A stretch of 64,000 nt of DNA, from positions 124,001 to 188,000 of the forward strand of contig NZ_BDCK01000034.1 in assembly GCF_001613465.1 (NCBI RefSeq), in the 5' to 3' direction. The position numbers and the translations under genes were made by a program. This document shows, piece by piece, positions 34,060 to 42,688 of the stretch (its first letter is position 1; each line of letters opens with the position of its first letter). The DNA comes from Nocardia niwae NBRC 108934 = DSM 45340. GTDB taxonomy: Bacteria; Actinomycetota; Actinomycetes; Mycobacteriales; Mycobacteriaceae. Under the pieces are notes generated by a model that saw only the letters and a list, made by a program, of their open reading frames with translations, was not told where the DNA came from and made no database searches.

Positions 34060-35280
34060 TCAATCCGAGACTCGGACGGCGTATCCGGCGTTCGCGAGTG
34101 CGGTGAGCACGTCGTCGCGATGGTCGGGCCCGCGCGTTTCGAGGGTGAGGGCGACCTCTACCTCGTCCACCGCCAGCCAGGTCCCGGTGCGCGAGTGCGC
34201 CACGTCGACCACGCTGGCGCTGGTCTTGCCGATCACCGCGAGCAGTGCCCCCAGTGCGCCGGGGCGATCGGAAATGGTCACGCGCACCGCGAGGTAGCGG
34301 CCTGCCGCGCTCAGGCCGTGCCCGATCACCCGGGTCAGCAACAGCGGGTCGATGTTGCCGCCGGACAGGATCGCGCAGACCGGCTCGCGCAGGCCGAGTT
34401 CCTCCGGCGGGTGGCTGGTCAGGGCGGCGACCGCCGCCGCACCCGCGGGCTCGACGATCAGCTTCGCGCGTTCCAGGCACAGCAGCAGCGCCTGTGACAG
34501 CGCTTCCTCGTCCACCGTGACGATGCGCGAAACATGCTGCGCCACATGATCGAACGGCACGGTGCCGGGACGCCCGACCGCGATGCCGTCGGCCATCGTC
34601 GCCATCCGCTCGACCCGCACCGGGCGGCCCGCCGCCAGCGAGTCCGGCCAGGCGGCGGCTTCCGCCGCCTGCACCCCGATGACGCGCACGTCCGGCGCCA
34701 GATGCCGCAGCGCGACCGCGACTCCGGCCAAGAGCCCGCCGCCGCCGGTCGGTACGAGCACCGTGCCCACCCGCGGCAGCTGCTGCGCGATCTCCACCCC
34801 GACGGTGGCCTGACCGGCCACGATATCGGGATGATCGAACGGGTGGATCAGCGTCGCGCCGGACCGGTCGGCGAAGTCGAGCGCGGCGTCCAGCGACTCG
34901 TCGATGGTCTCGCCGACTTGGCGGACCTGCGCGCCGTAGGCCTTGGTCGCCATCAGTTTCGGCAGCGATGCCCCGATCGGCATGAACACCGTCGACGCGA
35001 TGCCGAGCGACGCCGCCGACCACGCCACGCCCTGCGCGTGGTTACCGGCGCTCGCGGCCACCACGCCGCGTTCGCGTATCTCCTGCGGCAGATTCGCGAT
35101 CCGGTTGTAGGCTCCGCGCGGCTTGAACGATCCCGTGCGCTGCAAGTTCTCGCACTTCAACCACACCTGGGCGCCCACCCGTTCGGACAGCACCCGTGAG
35201 GCCAGCAGCGGCGTGCGCCGGATCACCGGGGTGAGCAGCCGCGCGGCCGCCTCGATCCGGGCCATATCGACCGATTCCAT
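34060..35280 (-). CDS. ilvA: Threonine ammonia-lyase with ACT domain
   Basis: 406 residues. The PLP lysine is Lys53 in TGSFKPRGAY; the phosphate loop is VPTGGGGLLAG and SGGNIDPLL is also present. The C-terminal ~85 residues (LAVRVTISDRPGALGALLAV) form a single ACT domain. It deaminates threonine to 2-oxobutanoate. The single-ACT, short architecture matches the TdcB-like/IlvA1 group, so biosynthetic and catabolic roles are both possible. It stands alone. Confidence 0.92.
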   Translation of the reverse strand: MESVDMARIEAAARLLTPVIRRTPLLASRVLSERVGAQVWLKCENLQRTGSFKPRGAYNRIANLPQEIRERGVVAASAGNHAQGVAWSAASLGIASTVFMPIGASLPKLMATKAYGAQVRQVGETIDESLDAALDFADRSGATLIHPFDHPDIVAGQATVGVEIAQQLPRVGTVLVPTGGGGLLAGVAVALRHLAPDVRVIGVQAAEAAAWPDSLAAGRPVRVERMATMADGIAVGRPGTVPFDHVAQHVSRIVTVDEEALSQALLLCLERAKLIVEPAGAAAVAALTSHPPEELGLREPVCAILSGGNIDPLLLTRVIGHGLSAAGRYLAVRVTISDRPGALGALLAVIGKTSASVVDVAHSRTGTWLAVDEVEVALTLETRGPDHRDDVLTALANAGYAVRVSD

Positions 35281-35310
35281 ACCGCCATGCTGCCACTCGG
35301 GCAGGCGAAC

Positions 35311-36480
35311 TCAGGCGGCTCTGGCCAGGTTGTGCGCCAGCGCGCCCAAACGCGCCAGGCGCGCGTCACCGAGCGGGGTGATCCTGCTGCCCAGGCGGTT
35401 GGTGACGAAGCCGAGCGACATCCCGGTCGCGGGGTCGGCGAAACCGCCGGAGCCGCCGAGGCCGAAATGACCGAACGCCGAGACGGGTTCGGCCTTGGAC
35501 GGCTTCATCGGCACGCCGTGGTAGCCGAGGGCCCACGGGATCCGGAAGGCCAGCACGTAGTCCGGGGTGAACACCTGCCGCCGGGTCATCTGCTCGATGG
35601 TGTCCGGGCGCAGCAGTTGGTAGCCGTCCAGCTGCCCGCCATTGGCGAGCGCACCGTACACGCGGGCCAGCGCGCGGGCGGAGAACACGCCGTTGAGGCC
35701 GGGCATCACCGAGTTGTGCAGGCGCGGATCGGCGACCAGTTCGGCGAAGCCCACCGGGGTGGTGTCGGCGGCGGCCGCGAATCGGGTCCGGGCGAGCATC
35801 CGCGAGCCACGCTCCCAGCTCATGCCCGCGACCGTCAGGCGGGGGAAATTGGTGGCGATACGTCCGCGTTCGGATGCCGGGACACGGAACCAGAGGTCCT
35901 CGGCCGCGAGCGGTTCGGCGATCTCGGTGCGCAGCAGATCGGTGAACTCGGCTCCGGCCGCCCGGCGCACCAGCTCCGCGGCCAAGTGCCCGTAGGTGAT
36001 GCCGTGGTAGCCGCTGGTCACCTTGTGCCGCGGATCGGGCGCGGCGGCCGCGAGCGCCGCGGTGACCGCGGCGTCGTCGAAGAATCGCTCGACCGGTCCG
36101 GGCAGCAGTCCACGCAGCCGGTGCAGCCCGGCCCGATGGGTCAGCACCGCCCGCACGCTGATGTGCTCCTTGCCCGCCTCCGCGAACTCCGGCCAGTACG
36201 TCGCGAGCGGCTCGTCGTAATCGATCAGGCCGCGCTCGGCCAAACGATGCACCAGTGTGCTGGCGATCCCCTTGCCGGTCGAGTAGGCCATCGCGATCGT
36301 GTCGTGCGCCCACGGAACATCGGGATGCGCGTATCCGGCCCAGACGTCGACCACCGGCTCGCCGTGCAGGTAGACCGCCAGCGCGCCGCCGCCGTCGGAC
36401 GGGCGCTGGAACAGCCGGTCGAACTCCGCCACCAGTCGCGCGAAACGGCGATCCACGAACTGCCCTGCCGAAACTGTCAT
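35311..36480 (-). CDS. Serine hydrolase (beta-lactamase/esterase EstB type)
   Basis: 389 residues. The SxxK motif is STGK (67-70), the Tyr motif is in HGITYGHLAAELVRR, and the third motif region reads FGHFGLGGSGGF. This matches class C beta-lactamase-like esterases and carboxypeptidases. No signal peptide is visible, so an intracellular esterase is more likely than a beta-lactamase or PBP. It lies 30 nt upstream of ilvA on the same strand and may be co-transcribed. Confidence 0.9.
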   Translation of the reverse strand: MTVSAGQFVDRRFARLVAEFDRLFQRPSDGGGALAVYLHGEPVVDVWAGYAHPDVPWAHDTIAMAYSTGKGIASTLVHRLAERGLIDYDEPLATYWPEFAEAGKEHISVRAVLTHRAGLHRLRGLLPGPVERFFDDAAVTAALAAAAPDPRHKVTSGYHGITYGHLAAELVRRAAGAEFTDLLRTEIAEPLAAEDLWFRVPASERGRIATNFPRLTVAGMSWERGSRMLARTRFAAAADTTPVGFAELVADPRLHNSVMPGLNGVFSARALARVYGALANGGQLDGYQLLRPDTIEQMTRRQVFTPDYVLAFRIPWALGYHGVPMKPSKAEPVSAFGHFGLGGSGGFADPATGMSLGFVTNRLGSRITPLGDARLARLGALAHNLARAA

Positions 36481-36858
36481 CGGAACCCCTGTGTCGATCC
36501 GCCGTGCTTGCGAACAGCTAAAGCCAGGTCTCGCGGTACTCGCAACTCAGGTCGGCCGATGAGCCTCGGATCTGGGCTGTGCCGCAATGCTTGCAGGCAG
36601 CGGGCCCAACGTCGCCGACGACGGCCTGACAGCGAACAGGCCAACTGATGCGAGATCAGGCCCGGAGATCGGCATGGCCGCTCTGCACGAGCGAGCGCCG
36701 AGGTCTGTGTGCCGGTGCTGACCAGGGTGGCGGCGGGGACAGTAACCATCCAAACGCTGCTCATGGGGTTGGCGCCAGTCGGCTGAGGCGAGTCGGCCGC
36801 AGCAGCCGCCCGAGCCCTATACCCGGTTCGCTGTGCTCCTTCGCCGCCGGAGCGAAGC
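36481..36858 (+). other. 378-nt gap without a recognisable gene
   Basis: Short frames on both strands show no family, ribosome site or codon bias. No repeat or RNA structure was recognised. Confidence 0.5.
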
Positions 36859-37209
36859 TCAGGCGGCCACGGCCGTGACGAGCTTGCGCAACTCGGCGTT
36901 CGGATCGGCGACATCGACCACGAGCCGTGTGACATCGGCGCCCGCCAGGTCGATACGGATGGCGTGTCCGTCGAAGCGCGTGTCCCAGAACTCCTTGCGG
37001 CCCTTGCCGCGGAATGTCCCGGCCGCGATCACGCCCGGGAAGAACGCACCGGGCGCGCGCACCCACGGCGGGCGGCGGTCGACCCCGGCCAGGCCGAGCG
37101 CGGTGATGTCGGACAAATCGAAGGTCAGGTGGTCGCGCAGCGCCAGCACCTGATGCGCGCCGAGCACGTGCATCGTCACCGTCGTTCCGGTGACCTCGAA
37201 TTCGACCAT
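36859..37209 (-). CDS. Bacterial PH-like domain protein (hypothetical)
   Basis: 116 residues from ATG 37209 (GAGGTG ribosome site 4 nt upstream). The pattern of short beta strands, with HQVLALRDHLTFDLSDITAL, then GVIAAGTFRGKGRKEFWDTR and VVDVADPNAELRKLV, resembles small actinobacterial PH-like proteins of unknown ligand. It is cytoplasmic. About 290 nt separate it from the 2-MIB operon; nothing was seen there. Confidence 0.7.
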   Translation of the reverse strand: MVEFEVTGTTVTMHVLGAHQVLALRDHLTFDLSDITALGLAGVDRRPPWVRAPGAFFPGVIAAGTFRGKGRKEFWDTRFDGHAIRIDLAGADVTRLVVDVADPNAELRKLVTAVAA

Positions 37210-37503
37210 CACGCACCTCACTTCACCGAGATCTCGTACAACGTCAACGATGCAGAACGGTCCTGGCCACAGCCTGTGCCGTTCCTATGATTTCTCTCAG
37301 TTTCGCTCCATGGTGTTACAGGGATATGCGCATCTATGGATGTGACACGCCGAAGGGCCGCGACACCGAGCGCCTCTGACGAGCCGCACCGCAGCCCGGA
37401 CGAGGGAAGCCGCCGCGAGGCTGCGGACTGGATCGAGGCAGCGGCGGCGCGGTCGACGATGCGTTGTGCTGCCTCGGACCAGGAAATCGGGCGGACGCGA
37501 TGG

Positions 37504-38079
37504 TCAGGGGGCCGCAGGGCGAGTGACGTGCGCGTGCTCCGCGATGTCGAGCACACCCGCCAGCCACGGCGTGTAGGCGTCCGGGTTGTCGGCCAATGCG
37601 TCGCGCAGTGCGTCCGGTTGAATCCAGGCGAAGTCGGCCACCTCGGCCGGGTCCGGCCGGGGCGCGCCGATGTCCAGCCGCCCGATCAGTACGTGATCCC
37701 ATTCGGACTCGACACGACCGGTGCGGAGATCTGCCGCGTGGTAGCGGTAGACGCCCGCCTCGGTGAGCGCGATCGTCAGGCCCATCTCCTCGGCCAGGCG
37801 TAGTCCGGCCGCGATTGTGACGGGTTCGCCAGGCGCGGGATGGCCGCAGCAGGTGTTGGCCCACAGGGAGGGGAACCTGGTCTTCACCGCCGCGCGCTGC
37901 TGCAGCAGGACCCGGCCGGCCGAGTCGAACAGCAGCACGGAGAACGCGCGGTGCAGTCGCCCCGGGGCCAGGTGGGCCTCGGCGACCGAGCACGCGCCGA
38001 CCGCGCGCCCCGCGTCGTCGACGAGTTCGACGGGCAGGGCCTCGCGGTCGGTGTACGGCTGGACGAGGGCGTCGGTCAC
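37504..38079 (-). CDS. idi: Isopentenyl-diphosphate delta-isomerase, type I
   Basis: 191 residues, Nudix fold. The catalytic Cys is Cys78 in NTCCGHP, the Nudix-type RLAEEMGL is present, and ESEWDHVL supplies the active-site glutamate. It interconverts IPP and DMAPP. It is the last gene of the 2-MIB operon: its ATG overlaps the stop of the GPP methyltransferase gene by 4 nt, so it is probably dedicated to supplying DMAPP for GPP in this pathway. Confidence 0.95.
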   Translation of the reverse strand: MTDALVQPYTDREALPVELVDDAGRAVGACSVAEAHLAPGRLHRAFSVLLFDSAGRVLLQQRAAVKTRFPSLWANTCCGHPAPGEPVTIAAGLRLAEEMGLTIALTEAGVYRYHAADLRTGRVESEWDHVLIGRLDIGAPRPDPAEVADFAWIQPDALRDALADNPDAYTPWLAGVLDIAEHAHVTRPAAP

Positions 38080-38948
38080 CTGCCCACCTTATCGGCGGCG
38101 ATGAGCAGGTAGTGGAAGCTGCCCTCCCGGTAAGCGGTCAGGAACGGCTTCTCGACACCGGTGGCGAGCTCGGATTTCGTGCGCAGCTCCCAGTACGGGA
38201 TGGTGGCCGCGGTGAGTTCGGTCACGGCGATGGGCACCAAATCGTTCTCGGCCATGGCGCGGAAGTACTCGCTGCGCGGATGGATCATGCAGCCGTAGTG
38301 CGCGTCGATCCAGCTCACCGAGGACGAGCGGCCGCCGGTCACGTCGTTGGAGCAGCCGGTTATGCACACATAGCGCCCGCCAGGCTCCAAGAGCCGGGAG
38401 AACTCGCGGAACAGATCGAACAGGTCCACGTACATGGTGGTCTCGTTGGTCCAGATCGCGCGCATGGAGCCGCTCTCGAATCCGGTGTCCAGCATGTTGC
38501 GGAAGTGGAACCGCACCTTGTCCGCGACGCCGCGGTGGACGGCCTGATCGTTGGCGAACCCGACCTGGTACTCGGAGATGGTGACGCCGTCGACCTGGCA
38601 GCCGAAGCGCTGGTTGGCGATGAAGCTGGTGCCGCCGCGGCCGGAGCCGCCGTCCATCAGCCGGTCGCCGGGCCGGACGTCGCCGAGGTGGTCGAGCAGG
38701 AAGTCCGCCTGCGCGGTCTCCAGCCGGTGCAGTTCGGTGACGATGCGCTCCTCGCGGGTGTCCTCCGGGCCGGTCAGCACGGACAGGTCCGGATCCCCGA
38801 TGCCGTAGTGGTGGTGGTAGAGCCCGTCGACCTCACCGAGTTTGGTGTTGACCCGGTCGTCGTTCGGGTTGTTGTTCCAGTACGCGGCGACGGACTTCTG
38901 GTAGCTGGTACGCAGAACGGTCCCGGTCTCCGGGTTGAGCATGGTCAT
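38076..38948 (-). CDS. Geranyl diphosphate 2-C-methyltransferase
   Basis: 290 residues. The SAM-binding motif LMDGGSGRGGTSF and the N-terminal YWNNNPNDDRVNTKLGEVDG are typical of GPP methyltransferases of 2-methylisoborneol clusters, and IWTNETTMYVDLFDLF is part of the substrate site. It methylates GPP at C2 to give 2-methyl-GPP, the substrate of the synthase encoded just upstream (55-nt gap). The start is ATG 38948 or 38942. Confidence 0.96.
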   Translation of the reverse strand: MTMLNPETGTVLRTSYQKSVAAYWNNNPNDDRVNTKLGEVDGLYHHHYGIGDPDLSVLTGPEDTREERIVTELHRLETAQADFLLDHLGDVRPGDRLMDGGSGRGGTSFIANQRFGCQVDGVTISEYQVGFANDQAVHRGVADKVRFHFRNMLDTGFESGSMRAIWTNETTMYVDLFDLFREFSRLLEPGGRYVCITGCSNDVTGGRSSSVSWIDAHYGCMIHPRSEYFRAMAENDLVPIAVTELTAATIPYWELRTKSELATGVEKPFLTAYREGSFHYLLIAADKVGR

Positions 38949-39003
38949 GCGCGATCATCCTCTCTCGGTGCGGTACTGCTGAATTGCTCACTTGCGGGCG
39001 GCT

Positions 39004-40497
39004 TCAATGCGGGTCGCGATAGCGTTTGCTATCGGCGTGCCAAGCGCGGTTGCCTCCCATCCAGGCCCACAGGCCCGTGAGGAAGCGGCGTAGTTCCGGC
39101 GAGCCGAGCGCGGCCAGGGGCGCCGCCTCCCGTTCGAACCGGTGCACCAGCTCGTCGTGCACCTCGGCGGTGCGCAGCACCGCCTCGCGGCGCGAGCAGC
39201 GCTCCTCGGCGGCCAGGACGGTCGGCAGATTGAACTCCCTGCCGTTGGACAGGTCCTCGCGGGCCATCGAGTACAGGTCGTTCACCATCTGACTGGCCAG
39301 TGCCGCGGTGGTGACCACGCGGCGGACCGCGGGGTCGGTGTATTCCGCGGCCTGCAACTCGTAGCCGCCGACCACGTCGGTCGGCGCCATGCACGGCAGG
39401 AAGCTGTGCGGTTGCCGATTGGTGAGGTACTCCCATACCGGTGGCATCCGTCCCGCGGCGCGCCAGCCCGCTTCCGCTCCGAGTGCGATGAACCACCCCG
39501 CGATCTCGGTGCGCAGCCGGGCCAGCTGCGCCGGACGCGCATAGCGGGCGAGGTGCTCGAAGGAGGTGCGGAAGGCGCGCAGGATCGGGTCGGCGTCGAG
39601 GGCCGCCTCGAGCTGGGCGACGTACCGCGCGGGAAGGTGAACCGGATCCATGGCGGCGGCCGCCAGTTCGAGCCGGGGACCCAGTTCCGCCTCGGCGCTG
39701 GAGGGGGTACCGTCCGGCGCCCGGTCGTCGGCGTCCTCCTCGCAGTAGTAGTCGTCGACGGACCATTCCGATACCGCGCACTTGGCCGCCGCGAGCAGCA
39801 GGTCGGCGTCGTCGCAGTCCGGGTGGGCGAGCATGATCAACCGGCCGAAGTCGGCGTCGCGCAATTCGTTCAGCCGGCCCTCGTACAGCCCGATGTCTTC
39901 GGCCCAGTCGACGATGCCGGTGTTGACGGCCTCCGCGAGCGCCGGATCGTCACGCAGCGGCGGCGGGCAGTACAGCGGCGGGATCGGATCCGAGTGCTCG
40001 CGCTGCGCCGTGCCCGATCCGGTCGGCCCCGGTGCAACGCCCGCGGCGTCCGATCCGGTTCGCTGGAGCGGCGAGGGCTTGGCCGCGCGTGGCGCGGCGA
40101 GGCGGTGTATCCCTGGCCACGCCGACGCCGTGCCCAGCCCGGTGGAGCCGGTGGGGAATCGCGGCGCTGTCGGTGACGGCGTTCGTCCCGCCGCCGGAAT
40201 CGCTACCGGTGCGCTGCCCGCCGTGCGCGTGCCGGTGACGGCGGGGGAGGGCGCCGCGCCTGCGGACGTCGTTCCGCGATTCGGAAGCAGCAGTGCTGCG
40301 GCACCCAGCCCGGAGGGACCGAGTAAGCCGCGTGGCGTCACGCTCCCCGGTCGCATCGAAATACCTACTGGAGCAGCGGTTTGCGAAGCGAACAGATCGG
40401 ACGGCGCAGTCGTCCGGGTGTTGGTGAGTAACGCGACGACGGCGGCGGCCACCTCATCGGTGGCGTGCGCCGCGCCGGCGCGGGAGAGCACCGACAT
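39004..40497 (-). CDS. 2-methylisoborneol synthase with long disordered N-terminus
   Basis: 497 residues from ATG 40497, chosen because GGGGG lies 9 nt upstream; GTG 40506 and ATG 40503 are also in frame. A ~180-residue Ala/Pro/Gly-rich N-terminal segment precedes a class I terpene synthase domain. The Mg-binding motifs are VDDYYCEE and NDLYSMAREDLSNGREFN (NSE type). It cyclises 2-methyl-GPP to 2-methylisoborneol. The extension contains three similar motifs: GPSGLGAA, GSTGLGTA and GPTGSGTA (40297-40320, 40126-40149, 40006-40029), candidates for loading into the encapsulin encoded 15 nt upstream. Confidence 0.95.
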   Translation of the reverse strand: MSVLSRAGAAHATDEVAAAVVALLTNTRTTAPSDLFASQTAAPVGISMRPGSVTPRGLLGPSGLGAAALLLPNRGTTSAGAAPSPAVTGTRTAGSAPVAIPAAGRTPSPTAPRFPTGSTGLGTASAWPGIHRLAAPRAAKPSPLQRTGSDAAGVAPGPTGSGTAQREHSDPIPPLYCPPPLRDDPALAEAVNTGIVDWAEDIGLYEGRLNELRDADFGRLIMLAHPDCDDADLLLAAAKCAVSEWSVDDYYCEEDADDRAPDGTPSSAEAELGPRLELAAAAMDPVHLPARYVAQLEAALDADPILRAFRTSFEHLARYARPAQLARLRTEIAGWFIALGAEAGWRAAGRMPPVWEYLTNRQPHSFLPCMAPTDVVGGYELQAAEYTDPAVRRVVTTAALASQMVNDLYSMAREDLSNGREFNLPTVLAAEERCSRREAVLRTAEVHDELVHRFEREAAPLAALGSPELRRFLTGLWAWMGGNRAWHADSKRYRDPH

Positions 40498-40512
40498 GCC
40501 CATCACCCCCGG

Positions 40513-41919
40513 TCAGTCGGCTTGCCGGGCGACCGAGACGTTGTCGAGCACGCCGAGGGCATCCGGCACCAGCACGGCCGCCGAGTAATAGCAGCTGATC
40601 AGGTAGGAGATGATCGATTGGTCATCGATGCCCTTGAAGCGCACGTTCAGGCTCGGCTCGTATTCGTCCGGTATCCCGGTCTGGTGCAGGCCGATCACGC
40701 CCTGATCCTTCTCGCCGGTGCGCATGGCCAGGATCGAGGTGGTCTGGGTGTCGCTGATCGGGATCTTGCCGCAGGGGAAGATCGGTACGCCACGCCATGC
40801 GGGAACACGGTGCCCGTCCACCTCGACCGGATCCGGATAGAGTCCGCGCTTGGTGCATTCGCGTCCGAACGCGGCGATGGCCTTCGGGTGAGCGAGGAAC
40901 AATTTCGTGCTGCGGCGCATGCTGAGCAGTTCGTCGAAGTCGTCCGGGGTCGGAGCGCCGGACTCGGTGTAGATGCGCTGTTTCAGATCGCAGTTGTGCA
41001 GCAGACCGAAGTCCGGGTTGTTGACCAGGTCGTATTCGCGCCGTTCGTAGAGAGCTTCGATGGTCAGGCGCAATTGCTGCTCGACTTGGTTCATCGGGTC
41101 GTTGAACAGGTCGGCGACGCGGGTGTGCACCCGCAGCACGCTCTGCGCGAGGCTGAGCTCGTATTGGCGCGGCGAGGCGTCGTAGTCGACGAACGTGCCT
41201 TCCAGCAGCGGTTCTCCGGCGTGGCCCGAGGAGATCGTGATGTCGGCCTCGCCCTTGTTGTTCTGCGGGTGACTGGGCGCGGCGGCGACGCGGTCGAGTT
41301 GCTCGCGCAGCGCCGGACTGTGGTCGAGGAGCTGTGTCAGCGATTGCCGCGGCAGGACCAGGACGGTCGTTCGCGTGACCGTCTTGATGGTGACGGGCCA
41401 GATCGCCGACGGCTCGGTGAGCATGGTGTCGCCGAAGAAGTCGCCACCGCCCAGGATACCGAGTTTCGTCTGCTCGCCGTATTCGCCGGATCCGATCTTG
41501 GTCAATTTTCCGTGCACGATCAGCAGAACTTGATCGACGGGATTTCCGAATTCCGCTACCACGGTACCGGGTTCGAGATCGCGTTGTTCGAAACGATCTG
41601 CGAGGCCGCGCAGAACTTCCTCGTCGTCGAATCCGCGAAGCGCCGGAAGCTCCTGCAATTCCAGCGGAATGACGCGTGCGGTGGAGCCGTCGATGACGAA
41701 TTCCACCTCGCCGTTGCCCACGGTGTGGGTCAGGCGGCGGTTCACCCGGTACACACCACCGTTGACCTGCGTCCACGGCAGCGCGCGAGTGAGCCACCGG
41801 GAGCTGATGCCCTGCATCTGCGGTTCGGATTTGGTGGTGTGCGCGAGCAGCCCGGCCGTGCTGGTGCTGAGGCTCCTGCGCGCGTTGTTTTCCGTTTGGA
41901 CTGGCATTTCAATGGTCAT
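40513..41919 (-). CDS. Family 2B encapsulin shell protein with cyclic-nucleotide-binding domain
   Basis: 468 residues. The HK97-type shell fold is split: N-arm (RSLSTSTAGLLAHTTKSEPQ) and E-loop region first, then a Crp-like cNMP-binding domain (~90-205; VAEFGNPVDQVLLIVHGKLT, GGGDFFGDTMLTEPSA), then the remaining shell domains (PRQYELSLAQSVLRVHTRV to SCYYSAAVLVPDALG). This order is that of Family 2B encapsulins (EshA-like), which self-assemble into icosahedral compartments. It is the first gene of the 2-MIB operon; the cargo is presumably the synthase. ATG with GAGGTGAGG 7 nt upstream. The nucleotide ligand is unknown. Confidence 0.93.
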   Translation of the reverse strand: MTIEMPVQTENNARRSLSTSTAGLLAHTTKSEPQMQGISSRWLTRALPWTQVNGGVYRVNRRLTHTVGNGEVEFVIDGSTARVIPLELQELPALRGFDDEEVLRGLADRFEQRDLEPGTVVAEFGNPVDQVLLIVHGKLTKIGSGEYGEQTKLGILGGGDFFGDTMLTEPSAIWPVTIKTVTRTTVLVLPRQSLTQLLDHSPALREQLDRVAAAPSHPQNNKGEADITISSGHAGEPLLEGTFVDYDASPRQYELSLAQSVLRVHTRVADLFNDPMNQVEQQLRLTIEALYERREYDLVNNPDFGLLHNCDLKQRIYTESGAPTPDDFDELLSMRRSTKLFLAHPKAIAAFGRECTKRGLYPDPVEVDGHRVPAWRGVPIFPCGKIPISDTQTTSILAMRTGEKDQGVIGLHQTGIPDEYEPSLNVRFKGIDDQSIISYLISCYYSAAVLVPDALGVLDNVSVARQAD

Positions 41920-42688
41920 GCGTGGTCCTCACCTCGAGACGGCCACCGAGACATGGTGACGGGTTTTGGAGCGGGGTGGATTGAGGTCGCCGATAGTTCA
42001 GAGTCGCTGGGTGTTCACATCAAACAGCAGCGGGCATACCCGCACAGAGCTCATCGAACGAAATTGCCTACGCGCCAGGGCGTTCCAGACGTGATCGATG
42101 GTAGACGCCGAAAGCGGCTGTGCACAGGAAAATTTGGAAGATCGTCTCCTGGCCCGGCGGATGGTCACGACACGCGGTCGATTCCGGTAACGGCGGGTGG
42201 CGTAGCGAAGCCGGTCGCGGATTGCCTTCCGTCAGCGGACGATCAGACGCATCGAGCGCTCATTCGGCTGCGCGGGCTCGGTGATCGTGATGGCTTCAGG
42301 TGACCGGGGCCGCCGCCCTGATCCACCGGAACCGGCTCCGCCCCTCCGGGTGTTCGCGGGTGCTCCGCGCTGTGTTTCGTACCGGGTCGCCTACCCTGGG
42401 TCGGACGGGGCCTTCCGCGCGCGCTCCGGTCGGGGGGCGTCACCGCGTCCGTCCCGCCTCCTGCGCGGGGTGGTCGCAATGCACTCGACGGACTGTTCGA
42501 CTCCCCGTTACTCAGGCGGTAGCCGCTCGCGTTCCCGAGCCGCGGGGGTGGGCGTCCGGGAAGCCGGCCACGGCAACCTGGCATGTGACGTGTCACAGCG
42601 GACACATAATGGACAGGTGGTGTGGGAAGCTCGTCTGAACACGTCGCGGTGTGTGATGCAGGTCACGTTCTAGGGTAGGCCAGGAGCG
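41920..42688 (+). other. 769-nt divergent control region
   Basis: It separates the encapsulin operon (minus) from the PhaC-like fusion gene (plus). No gene was recognised. It contains a small hairpin GCGGGCATACCCGC (42030-42043) and two Crp-like sites near its right end. The encapsulin promoter could not be placed with confidence. Confidence 0.45.
42584..42667 (+). promoter_or_regulatory. Two Crp-like operator candidates
   Basis: TGTGACGTGTCACA (42584-42597, 6-bp arms, 2-bp centre) and TGTGA-N6-TCACG (42652-42667) flank CATAAT (42605-42610), a possible -10. The second site has the classical Crp spacing. The downstream gene starts at 42689 behind AGGAG. Confidence 0.45.

Noticed and set aside
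42030..42043. Hairpin GCGGGCATACCCGC as a terminator
   Set aside because: Short stem, no U-run, and it lies upstream of both flanking genes rather than at a gene end.
42243..42673. Overlapping ORFs on both strands in the region before the fusion gene
   Set aside because: Low-complexity Arg/Pro/Ser composition typical of non-coding GC-rich DNA.
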